A stretch of DNA of 64,000 bases from Mesostigma viride (GCA_009746045.1 RPFO01000154.1:792496-856495), one strand, 5' to 3'; shown: positions 10,821 to 22,249, numbered from the stretch's first letter. A program made the numbers and translations. The notes: generated by a model from the letters alone, not told the origin.

Positions 10821-11759
10821 CACGGGGTGTGGCAAGGTTGTGTCCTGTCCCCATACCTGTTCATTATTGTCGTGGATCACGTCATGCGCCGGGCACGTGC
10901 GCGCTTTACTGCTCTTAAGGGGTTCGAGCCAGGCTTGGACATCCTTAACGTGAAAGAGCACGGCGGGGTTAGACCGGGGTACCGCCTTGCCGACCTGATT
11001 TATGCGGATGATACCACCCTCATCGAGAGCCCCGAGCACATTCAGACCTGGCTGGACTGCCTGGGCCTGGAGGCGCGGGCGGTGGGGTTGGAGATTAGTG
11101 TCAAGACTGAGGCGATGGTGATAGGGGCCTCCAGTAAACCACCGCTGCCGCGCCTGCTCGACGGGACGGAGGTCCCGTTCCGCGACCGCTTCAAGCTGTT
11201 GGGGAGCTGGCTTCCTGACACCGACGACGATGTGGACACCCGCATCGCCCTCGCCTGGGCCAAGCTCCGTTCGCTCACACCTTACTGGCGCTCGAAGGGC
11301 CTGGACGGGCACCGCAAACGCATGCTCTTCAAGGTCCTCGTCCTCACGGTGCTCACGTATGGCGCCGAGGCGTGGACCCTCCCACCCAAACTGGCAGCTC
11401 GGCTCGACGGCACAGTTTACAGGATGCTCCGGCAGGTCCTTAACGTAGGTTTTTCCGAGCGTCCGTCATCAGAGTCTTTGTATCATGGCATGCCTCGTGT
11501 TTCGGACGAGATTAGGCAGCGTAGGATAGCATTTGTAGGACACCTTGCCCGCACTAGCCAGGTCGACACCACCCTTGGTCTGGCCGGCCCCCAGCGGCTT
11601 GGCCAGCCAGGGCGGCATATTCTGACCTGGCCTGGCCCCGCGGACATTCCCAAAAGGGTAGGGAAACCTGTCACCAACTACGTTCAGATGTTGCTGGACG
11701 ACCTAGTGGTCCCAGCCCAGTTTGAGCACCGCATACACTCTCTACTAATACAGCAGTAG
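10821..11759 (+). pseudogene. LINE ORF2 reverse transcriptase fragment
   Basis: 5'-truncated: it opens inside the RT domain at GVWQGCVLSPYLFIIVVDHV, has the catalytic LADLIYADDTTLI, then KLLGSWLPDTDDD, TYGAEAWTL and the C-terminal FVGHLARTSQVDT. It ends IHSLLIQQ-stop at 11757-11759. No endonuclease or ORF1 is present. The frame is open for about 310 codons, so the copy is not old. Compared with the ORF2 at 58033-59519 it belongs to a related but distinct subfamily. Confidence 0.9.
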
Positions 11760-12187
11760 TAGTGTAGAATAGATAGACCGTGGCCATGTACATGTACGCC
11801 TCCTAGAGGCACTATCCTAGCTAAGCCACGCGCCTTATTTAATCATGTACATGTGTGCCTATGATGAGCCACACTCCAGATGATGCCTAGCTTTATTTAG
11901 TTAGGTTGTGCCCATGCAGGGAGTAACTCTCTGCTGAGACGCCATGCCCTAGCTTCTTTGTATAGCTATGCTGATCTTCCCCCCCATGACAGGCTCCCCC
12001 TTCGCTGGGCATAGCTTGAAGATCATGGGGATGCAAGTGCCCTGGTGCACCTAGAGCAAGGGTCCTTTACATCCCCACCCTTGCAGGAAGTAGCTTAGGA
12101 TGTATGATAGGCCATATGCCCCCTCTCACGGGCTATGTGCTACATATACTCCCAACGGAGTTATGTTACAATTCAATTCAATTCAAT
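11760..12187 (+). repeat. LINE 3' UTR (family A) with AATTC tail
   Basis: It contains AGATAGACCGTGGCCATGTA, the CTCTCTGCTGAGA segment, CCCACCCTTGCAGGAAGTAG and GTGCTACATATACTCCCAAC, ending in a (CAATT)n tail at 12171-12187. The same UTR follows the ORF1-only copies at 13285-13720, 26871-27216 and (minus) 34230-34667. The short stem ACTCC-CAAC-GGAGT lies just before the tail. Confidence 0.85.
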
Positions 12188-12214
12188 ACACTCTCTCTCC
12201 CGTCTTTGGACTGT

Positions 12215-12500
12215 CATGCAGGACAAGACGCGGTGGAAGAAGATTGTCAAGGCGCACACGCCCGACCCTGTGGGCAAGCCACCTCCCCCCAAGCGGAGGA
12301 GGCGTTTTGATGAGTAGTGTAGTTAGGATTTTCTAGATAGCCTAGCGTTAGTATAGTTCGACCACGCGGCTTCCTCCACCCCATCCATCATGGAATATGT
12401 GCTACATGACCTCCCCACGGAGGCATGTTATAATTTAATTTAATTTAATTTTTAATGTGCATGGGCATGCCATTAATTAATCAATGATTAATTAATTAAA
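12215..12500 (+). mobile_element. short LINE 3' end fragment
   Basis: It encodes only the C-terminus of an ORF2 (MQDKTRWKKIVKAHTPDPVG to a stop at 12315-12317), followed by a 3' UTR with ACCTCCCCACGGAGGCATG and a (TTTAA)n tail at 12430-12452. A second AT-rich run (ATTAATTAATCAATG) follows. Confidence 0.75.
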
Positions 12501-12559
12501 GTGAGGGTCCCATGCCAGCACCCCTGAAACCATATAATAGAATATCATGCACTGCTGCC

Positions 12560-13720
12560 GCCTCCACCTCCACTGCCATTTCCGCCTCCACTGCCGACCA
12601 AAGCCCAGCTCCTCGACCTCGACCAACGCCTTCAAGCCACCGCCAACGCCCTTGAGAGCTTGCATGACACCGCCGGCCTCACCGCCCAGGCGGTGAAGGA
12701 CATCGCCGCCCAGCCGGCGCCTGCTGGCCCGGCCGGCGATGCTGACCCTCCACCTGGGCGGACTTGCTTAAGCAGCACACCACCTCCACCACCTCCACCA
12801 TCTCGGCACAACTCAAGCAACAAGCCCTCGACCTTCGCGAGGAAACCGACATCGCCCGGCGCAGCCACAATGTCATCGTCAAGCACTTCGACCAGCCGGC
12901 AGGTGAGACCTCCACGAGCCTTCTTGAGGCATTTAAGCGCGACATTCTTGCCCCCATGCTACTCACTGGTGAGCTGGACATGTCGGCTGTCCGCCTCCCC
13001 CGCGCGCGGGGGAAGGCTGGCCCGGCACCCGTGCTCCTCACCTTTAAGTACATGGCGGACAAACTGTCGTTCCTTAAATGCCGCAAGAAGCTCTCGAGGA
13101 CTCGCTTCACGCTGGACGACGACTTGACCCTGGCCCAGCAACAGCGGCGACGCGAGCTATGGCCGACCTACCTTCAGCTCCGGCACAGCGCAGGGGGGAA
13201 GCCGGTATACTGGAGGGGGGCGGTCATCCACGTTGACCACAAGCCCTGGCAGCCCCCTCCTGCCACCCCAGACTAGGGAATTCATACCAGTAGTGTAGAT
13301 TAGTCAGGCTTAGCCTAGCATGTGGCCCACGCGCATGTGCGCCCATAATGGCCCCCATGGATGTTGTCTACAGAATTTAGCCAAGCCCTGCCTATAACGG
13401 GACCCCCATGGATGTTGCATTAAGAATTTCGCCATGCTATGCCATGCAGAGAGATGCTCTCTGTAGAGAAGCCATGTCCTAGCTCTTGTATAGCCATGAT
13501 GATCTTCCCCACCTATGACAGGCTCCCCTTCGCTGGGTGTTGCCTGAAACTCTGGGTGGTGCAGGTGCCCTAGTGCACCTAGAGCAAGTGTTGTTTACAT
13601 TCCCACCCTTGCAGGAAGTAGCTTAGAATGTATGATAGGCCATATGCCCCTTCTCTGGGCTATGTGCTACATATACTCCCAACGGAGTTATGTTACAATT
13701 CAATTCAATTCAATTCAATG
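12560..13720 (+). mobile_element. ORF1-only (half-LINE) element, decayed copy
   Basis: ORF1-type coding sequence (to 13276) is joined directly to the family A 3' UTR and (CAATT)n tail (13698-13720); no ORF2 lies between. Coding: the LTAQAVKDIAAQ region is in one frame and the rest (LLKQHTTSTTST to the stop at 13276) in another, so a frameshift lies near 12745-12765. The C-terminal RRM-like part LDDDLTLAQQQRRRELWPTY is intact. ORF1 proteins of this kind are coiled-coil, nucleic-acid-binding chaperones of LINE RNA. Confidence 0.8.
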
Positions 13721-13769
13721 CACTGCTGACCTAGGGGTACCCAAGAGATGATTTTAGCATGTAAATGGG

Positions 13770-14942
13770 ATGTATGGGGGTCCAGCTTCGGAAACACATG
13801 CTGCACTTTTCTCTCGCCTTAACCAGGTGGAGGGCAAGTGCGGCGTGCTCATGAAGAAGCTTGAGGCCATCACCGCCCACACCGAGGCCCTGGCCACACA
13901 GGTCCCAAAGATAGCGGAGCAGACGGCCACCATTGCATCCCAGCCACCCCGGCAGGATGCTGGTGACCTCCCGCCGCTCTCCTACGCGGACCTGCTGCGG
14001 TCAGCGACCGCCTCCACCACCGACGCCATCGCCACGAAGCTCCAGGAGCTGGAGGACCACCGCCAGGCCCAGCAACGGGAGGTCACTGACCGCGCTCGCC
14101 GCGAGTGCCGAGTGGTGCTACGTCGCTTCCCCCAGAAGCCAGGTGAGACGTCAACCTCCCTTGCTGACGAGCTCAAGAACCAGCTTCTTACCCTCATGGG
14201 CCTGGTAGGTGAGGTAGAACTGCGTGGGTGCCACCGCCTTCCCCACTCACGGGACAAGGCGGCTCCCCCACCAGTCCTGCTCACCTTCCCCTCCCCTGAG
14301 GATAAGCAGCGGTTCCTCTCTCGTCGCAAGAGGTTGCACGACCTCACCTGGACTCTGGATGACGACCTGACCCCCGCTCAGCAACAGCAGCGACGCGACC
14401 TGTGGCCGGAATAAGCTCCGCCATAAGCAGGACCCCCAGAAGCCCTAGGTGTACTGGATCGAGGGGCGGGGACCTGATGATCAACCACAAGATGTGGACG
14501 CCCCCAGCACTGGGCTAGTAGCAATAGCCCTAGCTTGTATCCATTGGAGTCACTGCATGCCGCTAAGGCAGCCATGCTTAGAATGTTTGCCTAGCTGTGC
14601 CAACATACCTAGTCACGTGCCGCCAACGCACGGTACACAACCAGCCATAGCCTTAGCCTAGTCCTAGTACAGCCATGCTACACCCTGGCTATGCATTCAG
14701 ATTACTTTCCCACGCTACTTGTTATGCCACGCTCACATGGGTCTTATTGCACCCACAGTTTGCCGGATCGGTAGCATGTCCTTTTAGCTAGCGCGCCCGA
14801 ATGCAGCTGTGGCATGCCTTTGGCATGAAGGAGACTGGGGGTCTCTGCCCTTTCTCCTGTTGTGCGCACACAGGGATTAAAAGCACTTCGGTGCTCCGTG
14901 ACTCCCCAACGGGAGCACGTGTTTAATTAATTAATTAATTAA
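13770..14942 (+). mobile_element. second ORF1-type element
   Basis: An ORF of 214 codons (13770-14414) starts MYGGPASETHAALFSRLNQV, has a coiled-coil-like stretch (KLQELEDHRQAQQREVTD) and ends LDDDLTPAQQQQRRDLWPE. It is a different subfamily from the copies at 12560, 24038 and 34668. The 3' part ends GCTCCGTGACTCCCCAACGG plus a TTAATTAA tail at 14921-14942, the same 3' end as the LINE fragment at 10229-10718. Confidence 0.75.
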
Positions 14943-15237
14943 TGGGGGTCCATCCCACCACTAAGTAAGTAAGTACTTGCGTGTCATGCGCAAAGGCATG
15001 CCACGGAGTACTATGCTAAACTCATTAGGAAAAAAAAATAATTACACAAAAGTTGAAACAAATATCCATCACCATTCATCTTCATCATCCTGAACGACTC
15101 GAACACGCGGACAAGATAACGGCAGGCTCGAGCTACCATGGTCCGGATTCTCCCGATTTCTGGCCTGCGCTGGTTGTCTCCTTGAAATATCGTCTGCATC
15201 ATTCCCCAACTTTAAGCACTAGATGGGGATGTTATCC

Positions 15238-15657
15238 TCATCCGAGCTGTCCTCTACTGTAATGCATGGCAGACGAGGCGGTAGTGTAGCGGCTATCCTC
15301 AGGGCCAATAACCTCCACCTGCGGACTTCTACCCTGGCTAGCAGCGGGCCGCGGGGCCCGTGGGGAGAAAACAGGAGCATACCCCTCAGGAAGGTGCTTA
15401 TCGCAGATGGCAGCCCATTTCTCCCTGTCAATCATGCGGGCGCGGAGTACGGATAGTCCCAGAAGCCCTGCATCTTCAACCAGTTGTGTCACATAGGTCC
15501 GGGTTGCGCCGCGCCGGTGCCGGGCGCGCGCAAGTTTGCCAGTGGGTTGCGATGGGACAAGGGGACCCTGCCATAGGAGGAGGTGTCTAGTACCTGGTTC
15601 CCACCACTGGTTGAGGGTGTACACAATTACACGACCGTATTGAGCTAAAAATAGCAA
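15238..15657 (-). pseudogene. LINE ORF2 C-terminal fragment
   Basis: Minus-strand frame with LVEDAGLLGLSVLRARMIDR and EKWAAICDKHLPEG aligns with the C-terminal end of the other LINE ORF2 copies (LVEDMGGLGLSVIWKKM... KW). The endonuclease and RT core are absent. The remaining 14943-15237 shows no gene. Confidence 0.65.
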
Positions 15658-15694
15658 AAGACGCTATTTATGACACATTTTGCCTAGGACAAGG

Positions 15695-15932
15695 GTGCAT
15701 CGCAAGGATAGATGGCAAGTAGTGATGAAGGAGACCACCCCCAAGTCTGTGGGGGCTCCGCGTGTGACCGCGTATGGCATTCATAGCGATTCGGGCCGCG
15801 GTGCCCACACCCCTGTAACTAGGACCTAGATAGCTTACACCATCCATTCCATCCCATGTCCCCCTCCCACTGAGGACTTATATGCTCACGTGACGCGGTC
15901 ACGTGTCTATTAATTAATTAATTAATTAATGG
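15695..15932 (+). mobile_element. LINE 3' end fragment, TTAA-tail family
   Basis: Begins near GCAAGGATAGATGGCAAGTAG, encodes the last ORF2 residues (TPKSVGAPRVTAYGIHSDSG) and ends ATGCTCACGTGACGCGGTCA plus a TTAATTAA tail. It is nearly the same sequence as 57645-57866 and 57936-58170 (minus). Confidence 0.85.
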
Positions 15933-16015
15933 GTGCATCATTTTGCATGTTGCAATACCCTACCGGCCATTAAGAATGTACTCCAGCACGCAAAATGTAC
16001 TTCGTACCGAAGTTT

Positions 16016-16850
16016 GTTTTTTTATGCTGAAAATTGTCATGCATGATGTTTGCAACCAAAATAGACCTCGTACAAAGTTTGGTATCGATCGGACGTCATC
16101 TTGGTGACATTTGCTAGCAATGAAGGTACATTTTTGTCATTTTTTGTTAAATTAAATAGTAATAAATAGGAAACAGTACTAAATCACGTCAAACCATCAT
16201 GGATATTTGCAAGCAACCTAATTACCACTAGAATAGACCATGCACAAAGTTTGGGGTCAATCTGAACTCAAAATAGTGACGTTTGCTAGCATAAATACTG
16301 CATTTTTTGCCATTTTCAAGCATTTTGCTCAGTGTAAGCTACTAAACAATATCAAACTACGTCATAAAGCTATGAAATATTGGAAGCAACCTAAACACCA
16401 CTAGATTAGACCATGGGCCAAGTTTGGGCTCAGTCTGACGTCAAAATAGTGACGTTTGCTAGCATAAATGGTGCATTTTTTGCCATTTTCAAGCATTTTG
16501 CTCAGTGTAAGCTACTAAACAATATCAAACTATGTCAGAAAGCTATGAAATGTTGGAAGCAACCTAAACACCACTAGATTAGACCATGGGCCAAGTTTGG
16601 GCCCAGTTTGATCTCAAAATAGTGACGTTTGCTAGCATAAATGGTGCAATTTTTGCCTTTTTCAAGCATTTTGGTAAGTATAGTTGCCTCAAACTATGTC
16701 AGAAAACTGTGAATTGTTGTAAATAACCTGTTTGCCACTACATTAGACCATCCTCAACTTGTAAGGTCAGGCATAGGTAAAGGTAGTGACATTTGCTAGC
16801 ACTATATACAAGCATATTATGCCTCTTTTCGCATATACACATTAAAAATA
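16016..16850. repeat. 173-bp tandem satellite, ~5 units
   Basis: Anchors TTTGCTAGCA occur near 16110, 16282, 16455, 16628 and 16792, spacing 172, 173, 173 and 164 bp. Inner units carry TTAGACCATGGGCCAAGTTTG and CCATTTTCAAGCATTTTGCT; outer units are more diverged, as usual for an array homogenised in its middle. It sits subterminally in the 7.9-kb transposon. 16851-17250 shows no other feature. Confidence 0.9.
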
Positions 16851-17265
16851 ACAAGACATCATCATATCATGGCCTTAATACAAGGTGTGCAAATGCAAAT
16901 CACACCAGATCGGATGACCAATGATGGGTGGCTGCATGCCAACACATCTACCAGGCTGCAGGGTGAGAGGCCACATCGCTACAAGACAGGAATCCTCGCA
17001 ATTGCACAACACCGCTAGTACACTGTGCACATACCCCAAGAGGATTTGGCTACAAGCCATAAAAGTTTGGCCATGCTAACACATTCTTCATCCAAGCAAA
17101 ATGCAGCCTCTCCAAACTCAACTCATTGATTTAAATTCAGCTAGGCCAGGCGTGCATGCTCTACTTGCCGACAACCATGAGTAAACTTGTCTACCACTTC
17201 ATTCCATGCGCCGGTAGATGGCACCGTCTCATCTACCAGTCATCCCCGGCTCCCATTCCGCATCC

Positions 17266-17406
17266 TCCTCTCCCTCTCCCTCTCCCTCTTCCTCCTCCCC
17301 CTCCCCCTCCCATTCTCCCTCCCCCTCTCCCTCCCCCTCTCCCTCCTCCTCCCCCTCTCTCCCCCTCTTTCTCCCCCTCTTTCTCTCCCTCTTCCTCCTC
17401 CTCCCC
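17266..17406. repeat. C/T-rich low-complexity tract
   Basis: About 140 bp of almost pure CCTCTCCCT-type polypyrimidine. It lies just downstream (minus strand) of the 17459-19219 gene and could form triplex DNA. The open frames across it are compositional artefacts. Confidence 0.85.
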
Positions 17407-17458
17407 GCCTTCACTGTCACTGTGCACAGCAGGGACGGCATCGTCTATGTGGGTGCCA

Positions 17459-19219
17459 TCACCTGCGTTCACGGTGCCAGCCTAGCTCCTGTGGAAAGAA
17501 GCGAGCGCGGCCAAATGCCTCGACTGGGTGTGGGCAGCCGCACACGAACTGCGTCACCTCCGCCAGGGCATGATAGTCCTCATACTGCCCATCAGCCCAC
17601 ATCGCCTTGATGAGCAGGTGACCTCCCCTTTCCTGAACCTTAGTGACCCAGCCATGGAAGCGCTCCCTCTTCCTCGCTATCCCCGGAAACAGGGCACACA
17701 GGCGCATCCCGATAAGCGCACGTGCTCCATGCTCGGCAAAGTAGGCATTGCAGTCATCCTTTGCTGCTGCCCTGGCGGCGGTGGCAGTCTTGTAATGCTC
17801 AAAGTCAATCTGCGGGTGCTCTTTCAACGCCGCCACCGTGGCAGCTGACAGTTTGCCGGTACTGATCAGCTCAGGCTGGTGCACCTCTGCCGTACCGCCC
17901 ACTGTCCAGTGCTGCAGGTGTACATCAGAAATGGGGACCGTCATCCCTGCGCTGCCGCCACCTAATGTCACTCTAGAAAACTGGCCCGTCCACGACGGTG
18001 CGTAGTAAGGAGAGGCGACAATGCTGTCACGCTCCGTGCGATCGCCTTCCAGATCAAGGACCTTCACCAGCATGTGTGGTGCCCACGGCATTCCCTGCCC
18101 GCAGGTGACGGCTGGCCGCTTAACAACGAGTAGGTCGCTGCGTCGTATGAGGCTTCCATTCACCTTGAAGGTGTGCCTGCCGGAAATCAGTGTGCGCAAA
18201 GCGGGCGTTGCCGTTGATGTGCTCCCTCGCGCAGCGGGCGCACATGCGCGGTTGATCTGCGCTTGAATCTCGCGGGCAGGGCAAGCGACGTGTGAGATTA
18301 CTTGTTTTATGGGCAGCCTCAGTGCTCGTGTTGCCCGCGCAACCGACTGGTCGCCTGCAGATCGCAGCGGTAAGGGTACCGCCTTGTTCGCTTGCAGTTC
18401 ACGCTTCTCTTTGAGCTTTTGCTCCATGATGTCGAACAGATTCTCGTTGTTGGCACGCACATCCTCCACGGACTTTGGCACCTGCTCAATCCATCCGTCC
18501 AGCAACTGCTGCTTCTCAGCGGCGACGATGTCAGGAAAAAGGCTGTGAAGGCTAGCGCAGGTACATCTCCTGGCACCGCCCTCGTCCCATTCAAAAAGCG
18601 GCACTAGACCAGGACTTCCTTTGGGGGCCTTGCCACGCTCTATGAGGAGGCACCCATAGACAGGATCTCCCTGCGGGGTGTACCCAATGGGCGTGACCCC
18701 GTCACAAGCCTCGCCATTAGGCCCTGTGGGCTGCCACTTGTTCACCGGTGCATTTACCAACGTCTCCGATGCGGCTAGGCGCCAGCGGACATACACGGTC
18801 ATATCCGGGCCCCAAAACACTTCGAGATCGAACACCTTCGAAGAGCGGTGCCTCTCCCTCTCGGCTTCGGTTGCTGGCTCATCATCCAAGTCGGCGGTGG
18901 CGCCCGCGCCCGCACCCGCGCCGGCGCCTGCGCCCCCACCCCCGCCCGCGCCCGCGCGCGCGCCTTGGGTGGCGCCCGCGCCCGCACCCGCGCCGGCGCC
19001 TGCGCCCCCGCCCCCGCCCCCGCCCGGGCCCGCGCCCGCGCCCGCGTCTTGGGTGGCGCCCGCGCCCGCACCCGCGCCTTCTCCCCCGCCCCCGCCCCCG
19101 CCCGCGCCCCCGCCCGCGCCATGGGTGTGGCCCGCGGCTGGCTTCTTCGGAAATGCGTCCATCGATTTCACCCACCGGCCGTCAGCGGTGGATGCACCCT
19201 TTCGGCCACGTTGTGACAT
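17459..19219 (-). CDS. unrecognised transposon-borne protein
   Basis: I choose MSQRGRKGASTADGRWVKSM (start near 19219) as the likely start; the frame is open up to 19339. About 586 residues. After a short head follows a Gly/Ala-rich linker of roughly 80 residues encoded by CGCCCGCGCC-type repeats (18895-19125), then a folded-looking part with FDLEVFWGPDMTVYVRWR, EQKLKEKRELQANK (helical, charged), SDLLVVKRPAVTCGQGMPW, and a C-terminal HGWVTKVQERGGHLLIKAMW that faintly recalls Tudor/chromo-like barrels. I do not recognise the family and see no DDE triad. It may be an accessory protein of the element or, with 19648-20154, an exon of a larger gene. Confidence 0.6.
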   Translation of the reverse strand: MSQRGRKGASTADGRWVKSMDAFPKKPAAGHTHGAGGGAGGGGGGGEGAGAGAGATQDAGAGAGPGGGGGGGAGAGAGAGAGATQGARAGAGGGGGAGAGAGAGAGATADLDDEPATEAERERHRSSKVFDLEVFWGPDMTVYVRWRLAASETLVNAPVNKWQPTGPNGEACDGVTPIGYTPQGDPVYGCLLIERGKAPKGSPGLVPLFEWDEGGARRCTCASLHSLFPDIVAAEKQQLLDGWIEQVPKSVEDVRANNENLFDIMEQKLKEKRELQANKAVPLPLRSAGDQSVARATRALRLPIKQVISHVACPAREIQAQINRACAPAARGSTSTATPALRTLISGRHTFKVNGSLIRRSDLLVVKRPAVTCGQGMPWAPHMLVKVLDLEGDRTERDSIVASPYYAPSWTGQFSRVTLGGGSAGMTVPISDVHLQHWTVGGTAEVHQPELISTGKLSAATVAALKEHPQIDFEHYKTATAARAAAKDDCNAYFAEHGARALIGMRLCALFPGIARKRERFHGWVTKVQERGGHLLIKAMWADGQYEDYHALAEVTQFVCGCPHPVEAFGRARFFPQELGWHRERR

Positions 19220-19647
19220 CAAGCGCGGCGTCCCCAATAGAACAGTCATGCAATATGAATAATCATTAGTATCAACGATGCGTTCATGCAGGCGTGAACT
19301 GTGAAATACAACAAGCATGCAACAACGACTCCAGCACACTTAGTAAATACTGCTCATAATATCTGTGGCACATGCAACATGGTTAAAACACACATGGATG
19401 ACCTGTATGGCTGCACATGAACTGTCCACCTAGAGAAGACTAGAAATTCAGCATGATATCAAGAGCCATCCACACAAATATATGTCTTACCGCAGCTTAG
19501 GGCTTCTTCGGGTTGAGTTGGCGAATCGAGCTTGTTGAGCCCTGCTCGAAGTAATGCTCAAATGCGATGCCCAGGCCCGCCAGCACATCATCAAATGTGA
19601 TTAGTTTCACAGGTGGTCCGAAGAGTTCCAAACGTGGTTGCTAATTT

Positions 19648-20154
19648 TCAGGCAGTGCCTGAAGGCCGCCTCGAAAGTGAAACGCGAAAGTGAAAAGGGG
19701 TCACAAACCCTATGTTCATATCCTTGACTCCCCCGTCGAGAACGAACCGAAAACCAGCGCCATGAACGAACTTGTGACGAGTAGATGACGACATCGTGGT
19801 TATGGCGTCGTACCCCCCCTGGTGCAGCTGCTGCTTTATCGCCGCCTTCCTGTCCTCTTGCTTCCGCCCGGGCGAAAACCAGGCGCTTCGCAATGCCTGG
19901 AGATGTGATATTCTAATGGGCTTCATGCACTCGTGGCCGCACTTACAGTCGAACGTCTCGTCGGTCACTAGGCTGCCGGCATGGGTGCTGCCGCTTAGCA
20001 CTATGGCTGCGAACTTGCGCTTCCCATGGTGTCCCATCACCATGATAGCGAAAGCCAGGAAGCAGATAGCCACGATTATGTCCCAGCAAAGCCATAGCAC
20101 ACCTTCCGTTTCGACCGCCATGTCGGCCACTAGTCCGGATAGCTCAATGTGCAC
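19648..20154 (-). CDS. unrecognised protein with hydrophobic segment and Cys cluster
   Basis: 168 codons starting MHIELSGLVADMAVETEG. A hydrophobic stretch (VLWLCWDIIVAICFLAFAIM) follows, then FDCKCGHECMKPIRISHLQA and a basic region (GRKQEDRKAAIKQQ). The Cys cluster plus basic helix recalls N-terminal exons of some algal transposon proteins, but this is a weak impression. The first part lies in the left arm of the palindrome 20081-20695, so an inverted copy of its start occurs at 20622-20695. It could be an exon upstream of 17459-19219; a splice link is not clear. Confidence 0.45.
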   Translation of the reverse strand: MHIELSGLVADMAVETEGVLWLCWDIIVAICFLAFAIMVMGHHGKRKFAAIVLSGSTHAGSLVTDETFDCKCGHECMKPIRISHLQALRSAWFSPGRKQEDRKAAIKQQLHQGGYDAITTMSSSTRHKFVHGAGFRFVLDGGVKDMNIGFVTPFHFRVSLSRRPSGTA

Positions 20155-20695
20155 CTGACCTTGACACTAATCGCACAAACAGCCACAATTTTGCAAGCAA
20201 GAAGACATGGCTACCTCGGCATTTCATGAAATGTACTTCGTGAAATGCATTTCGTGAAATGTACTAAGGAACGTGATTGGCCGGCGTTCGCTCGCCAAAT
20301 CTCGCAAAATGTACTAAGGCACGTGATTGGTCCCGCAAAATGTACTAAGGAACGTGATTGGCCGGCGAAGATTCTGTAGGGAATTTTAATTGCAGCAAAC
20401 AGAATCTTCGCCGGCCAATCACGTTCCTTAGTACATTTTGCGGGACCAATCACGTGCCTTAGTACATTTTGCGAGATTTGGCGAGCGAACGCCGGCCAAT
20501 CACGTTCCTTAGTACATTTCACGAAATGCATTTCACGAAGTACATTTCATGAAATGCCGAGGTAGCCATGTCTTCTTGCTTGCAAAATTGTGGCTGTTTG
20601 TGCGATTAGTGTCAAGGTCAGGTGCACATTGAGCTATCCGGACTAGTGGCCGACATGGCGGTCGAAACGGAAGGTGTACTATGGCTTTGCTGGGA
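20081..20695. repeat. 296-bp-arm near-perfect inverted repeat
   Basis: Arms 20081-20376 and 20400-20695, spacer 23 bp (20377-20399); I see one mismatch (C/T near 20098). Each arm carries three CCAATCACGT-N-CCTTAGTACATTT modules (as read on the right arm) and an ATTTCACGAAATGCATTTCA block. The structure can extrude a cruciform, and its transcript a perfect hairpin of nearly 300 bp. The outer part of the arms contains the start of the minus-strand ORF at 20154. Confidence 0.95.
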
Positions 20696-21318
20696 TGATT
20701 ATCATCGTAGTACATCATATGTATTACAGTACATTTCACGAAGTACATTTCATGGAGGCAGAGGGAAAGTTCCTGTTCATGGTGAGTCGGGGTTAGCAAT
20801 CACGGCAATGTCGATACATGTACTTGCAGTATATACAAATGCCATAATGTCCTTAGATGCAGCATGAATGTCTATTGTTCGGATTTCTTTTATCACGATG
20901 CTTAGGATGCCTTCCAACAGAAATCTGCTGCGCTACAGGTCGGGAATACCTGAACTTGATATGCGTGGCCAGTGGCCATGGCAGCCGGGGTCGGTAAGAA
21001 TTAACTTCGATAGCCATGAATAATGCGGAAAGTGAACGTTGTCCACCCGCTGCACAGGGAAAATGGCTGCACAGGAACGGCCTGACGTGATACTGTCGCA
21101 AAGCAGTTCTCATAAGCCGACAATTACACATTCGACTTATGATCGATAATCGGCGCAGGCCTTCGACATTCAAGCGCGCATCGAAACGTCGTGAGGATTT
21201 CGGACATTTAGATGAAGTTGGATTGTTTTCGGCCCTCGTATTTGCCATGATCTTGGCCATCCAATCTTTTTGCTTCGTGCACAGTTTGCGTTTGCAGTTA
21301 AGCGTAGGTACATGACAA

Positions 21319-21378
21319 GCTTGCGTTTGCGTTTGCGTTTGCGTTTGCGTTTGCCTTTGCCTTTGCCTTTGCGTATAC
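21319..21378. repeat. TTTGCG/TTTGCC hexamer array
   Basis: About nine TTTGCG or TTTGCC units, a shorter relative of the long TTTTGC array at 51811-52217. 20700-21318 and 21379-21890 contain no recognisable gene. Confidence 0.85.
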
Positions 21379-21896
21379 ATTTGCATGTGCGCTTGCGTTG
21401 CCGTTTGCTTATGCGTCCCAATGTATGTCTGGCTTTGGGCAATTCTATTTCCTTGTCGTTGGGATATGAGTGGGTGCTGGCGGTGGTGTTACTGTCGGCA
21501 GGTAGAGTGGCAGTGGCTTCAACTTCTGTTGCTTTTTCATTGCATTTGCATTTTCATTGGGTCTCTGTAGTTAACAACTGCTTTAAATATCTTTGTTAAT
21601 AGCCGGCTTCAGCTGTAATTTCGATTGCATGTTGCTTTTGAATTGCATTCGCACTGGGCACATGCAGTGGGCATTAGGCATTGGTAGTGCAATTACACAT
21701 GCAGTCACACTTGCAATTGCAATGAAGTTGAAATTGAAGCTGCAGCTAAAATTTGCTACGTGCCTACTGGTACAGTCGCATGTGCAGTCAACTTTGTGCT
21801 TGTTTATTATTATTATTTCTTCTTCTTATAATTTCTTCTTATTATTATTATAATTTCTTCTTGCTTTTCGTAATGTGTGGTGGTTAGAATGGTGAT

Positions 21897-22080
21897 GGCA
21901 GGGGCAGGAGCAGGGGCAGGGGCAGGGGCAGGGGCAGGGGCAGGGGCAGGGGCAGGGGCAGGGGCAGGGGCAGGGGCAGGGGCAGGGGCAGGGGCAGGGG
22001 CAGGGGCAGGGGCAGGGGCAGGGGCAGGGGCAGGGGCAGGGGCAGGGGCAGGGGTAGGGGCAGGGGCAGGGGCAGGGGCA
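21897..22080 (+). repeat. GGGGCA hexamer array, ~30 units
   Basis: Almost pure (GGGGCA)n on the plus strand. Four or more G-tracts in close succession make it a strong G-quadruplex candidate. The Gly-Ala and Pro-Leu frames across it are artefacts. Confidence 0.95.
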
Positions 22081-22249
22081 ATCATGAGTTGCTTTCGGCC
22101 TGGCATGTGCACCAGAACTGGCATATGTGCTCGCAATGCAGCTTGCTACTCTTGTTCCTTTTGTTTGCCTTTTCTTTTGTTTGGGAACTGTTCGTGCAGG
22201 GGGGTGGGATGAGGCCGCGAGTCTCTGGGCAGGGGCATTGACGTGGGTA

